Source: Candidatus Gorgonimonas leptogorgiae (GTDB lineage: Bacteria; Pseudomonadota; Gammaproteobacteria; Pseudomonadales; Endozoicomonadaceae). Taken from it: a DNA stretch of 6,671 bases. The notes under the pieces are model-generated. The model did no database searches. It had not been told where the DNA came from and worked only from the letters and a program-made list of their open reading frames with translations. Of this stretch, positions 5,552-6,671 are shown piece by piece; positions within the stretch are counted from its first letter, which is position 1, and every line of letters begins with the position of its first letter. A program made the translations under genes and the position numbers. The stretch covers positions 1 through 6,671 of the forward strand of contig CAKNAD010000160.1 in assembly GCA_929200515.1 (NCBI GenBank), read 5' to 3'.

Positions 5552-6556
5552 ATGGCTATTGAAAGGTATAGTTTTAATCAAACAGATCAAATTGCAAATA
5601 AAGCCCCTAGCGCTCCTCCTAGTTTTAATGTTCAACTACAAATAAAAGCTTTTAAAAGAGATATTAGTTTTTTAAAAAAAATACAAAATAAACTTAACAC
5701 ATTCTTAAAAGGCTTAAATGTTGAAAGTAAACAGATATCTAGTTATATTATAACTAAAAAGATATCTAGTATCGAAAAGCGAGAAGAAATAGATGAATAT
5801 GAGCCAGTGTCTGCTAACGAAACAGATGAAAATAAGCCCTTTAAATTAGATTCTGCTGTCAAGAATGATATATTAAAGAGACTAAAAGATAAAGATTTTT
5901 CAGCAACTCAAGCAAAAAAAATCTTTAACACAAAATTTAAAAAATGTAACTCCTATGAAGAAATTGATAGTATTCTTTTTGACGTACCAGATATATCCAT
6001 ATATGAAATGGGATTTAGTAGTGAAACAAAAATGCGTCAGTATTTAGTAGATAAAGTAAAATATCTTGTAAGTTTAGGATATAGCGATAAACAAAGCAAG
6101 TCAGCTATTGTAGATGCTTTTAATCAAGCATTAACTAAAAAAGAATTTGATAATTATTTAAATAGCATACCAAAATATGAAGATTATAATAAGGGATATT
6201 CTAACTTAAAAGAAATACTAAATATTAAGAAAAATGCCACTAAGAAATTATTAAAACAAGGATATTCGAAAGATGATGCTGAAGATATTATCGAAGAATA
6301 TTATATAAAAACACAATCTAAAGATGATTTTTTATATATGATAAAACAATCTCCTAAACCAACTATAAGATTCAAGGGATATGAGACAACAGAAGATTAT
6401 TTAAAACTTCAAAATGCCTGCATAGATAGGCTTAAGGCTCATTTAGGATACAATCATAAAAAAGCTGCAAAAATAGCAAAGGAATACCAAAAAAATTATC
6501 CTTCTAGAACTGAATTTATGTTTAAAATAAATAGTATTCACAGACCAATAGAATAA
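5552..6556 (+). CDS. Four-repeat helical protein, unknown function
   Basis: This 334-aa soluble, Lys-rich protein is not one I recognise. Residues 1-30 are Ser/Pro-rich and probably disordered (KAPSAPPSF, 17-25), 31-75 look helical, and 76-96 form an acidic linker (EEIDEYEPVSANETDENK). Residues 97-334 are four tandem repeats with a strict period: the aromatic of the G-Y-S turn falls at 116, 177, 238 and 300, the closing Pro of the S-I-P-like motif at 146, 207 and 268, and a second G-F/Y at 154, 215 and 276. Each unit looks like three helices: one before GYS, one with A-x-x-I, and one with S-x-x-E/D-F/I. No signal peptide or membrane segment is present. The ATG at 5552 follows AGGTG at 5541-5545. 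Its architecture, isolation and lack of recognised family suggest a protein-binding or secreted effector protein, but that is inference. Confidence 0.85.
   Translation: MAIERYSFNQTDQIANKAPSAPPSFNVQLQIKAFKRDISFLKKIQNKLNTFLKGLNVESKQISSYIITKKISSIEKREEIDEYEPVSANETDENKPFKLDSAVKNDILKRLKDKDFSATQAKKIFNTKFKKCNSYEEIDSILFDVPDISIYEMGFSSETKMRQYLVDKVKYLVSLGYSDKQSKSAIVDAFNQALTKKEFDNYLNSIPKYEDYNKGYSNLKEILNIKKNATKKLLKQGYSKDDAEDIIEEYYIKTQSKDDFLYMIKQSPKPTIRFKGYETTEDYLKLQNACIDRLKAHLGYNHKKAAKIAKEYQKNYPSRTEFMFKINSIHRPIE
5840..6553 (+). repeat. Four tandem ~183-bp protein-coding repeats
   Basis: Units are residues 97-157 (5840-6022), 158-218 (6023-6205), 219-280 (6206-6391) and 281-334 (6392-6553, slightly short at its end). 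The common pattern is L-x(7-10)-L-x-x-G-Y-S-x-x-x-A-x-x-I-x-x-x-F/Y, then S-x-x-E/D-F/I-x-x-x-L/I-x-S-I-P, then K-G-Y. The repeats are diverged at protein level and show no long identical DNA, so the duplication is old and the spacing has been kept by selection. Confidence 0.8.
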
Positions 6557-6580
6557 GAAAACAACGATCTTAATATTGTA

Positions 6581-6617
6581 AATACCTGACTTTTAAAGAG
6601 ACAAGAATGCAGGTATT
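6581..6617 (+). other. Stem-loop downstream of the four-repeat gene
   Basis: AATACCTG (6581-6588) and CAGGTATT (6610-6617) form a perfect 8-bp stem with a 21-base loop, 25 bases after the stop codon. There is no T-run after it on the plus strand, so a terminator role is not supported by the usual pattern. Confidence 0.45.
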
Positions 6618-6623
6618 AAAACT

Positions 6624-6669
6624 GAACTACTCCGCCCTAAAGGGCGAAGGTTCTAAATCACTTTAGAAC
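6624..6669 (+). repeat. GC-rich stem-loop repeat, copy 3, with adjoining hairpin
   Basis: The core CGCCC-TAAA-GGGCG lies at 6633-6646, flanked by GAAC (6624-6627) and GTTC (6650-6653), which extend the stem. The left flank differs from copy 1 by one base (TACT for TACA). Immediately after, GTTCTAAA (6650-6657) and TTTAGAAC (6662-6669) make a perfect 8-bp hairpin with the loop TCAC. GTTC is shared by both, so the two structures compete. The window ends two bases later, and further structure may follow. Confidence 0.6.
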
Positions 6670-6671
6670 TT

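Noticed and set aside
2047..6646. CRISPR array made of the three GC-rich stem-loops
   Set aside because: The copies are 1.6 and 3.0 kb apart with genes between them; there are no regular spacers and no cas genes.

Overview
The window is AT-rich, gene-sparse DNA that most likely comes from a host-associated gammaproteobacterium, perhaps of the Legionella/Coxiella/Rickettsiella kind. The lineage call rests on two small membrane proteins on the left: a YhcB (ZapG)-type division protein and a DUF4389 protein, both typical of gammaproteobacteria. Low GC, long non-coding spacers and unfamiliar effector-like ORFs suggest an intracellular lifestyle, but no secretion or host-interaction gene lies in the window, so that part is inference.

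Layout. 1-48 may be the last codons of a gene entering from the left. 242-688 encodes YhcB/ZapG and 797-1099 the DUF4389 protein, both on the plus strand. 1100-1485 is non-coding and holds two facing copies of a degenerate dispersed repeat. 1486-1725 encodes a 79-aa acidic/basic protein whose C-terminal half resembles the SutA-like RNA-polymerase-associated proteins. 1726-2065 is non-coding repeat sequence, ending in the first of three GC-rich stem-loops. 2066-2302 (minus) is a doubtful small membrane ORF that stops inside that stem-loop. 2479-3615 encodes a cytosolic-looking alpha/beta hydrolase with a visible Ser-Asp-His triad, followed by stem-loop copy 2 and an intrinsic terminator. 3698-5032 (minus) is an extremely AT-rich, Asn/Ile/Lys/Tyr-rich 444-aa orphan, convergent with the hydrolase. 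5033-5551 is non-coding and carries an inverted second copy of the repeat seen at 1741-2012. 5552-6556 encodes a 334-aa protein made largely of four tandem ~61-residue helical repeats, followed by a stem-loop and by GC-rich stem-loop copy 3 at the window edge.

How it fits together. The left side (YhcB, DUF4389, SutA-like) looks like ancestral chromosome. The right side (hydrolase, AT-rich orphan, four-repeat protein) looks accessory: each gene stands alone, and they are separated by related non-coding repeats. No operon, pathway, transposase, TnpB gene, tRNA, rRNA or CRISPR array was found. The most notable unexplained features are the family of non-coding repeats (five copies of a ~70-90 bp unit, two of them within a ~270 bp composite present in opposite orientations), the three stem-loops with an almost identical core but different flanking pairings, and the four-repeat protein.
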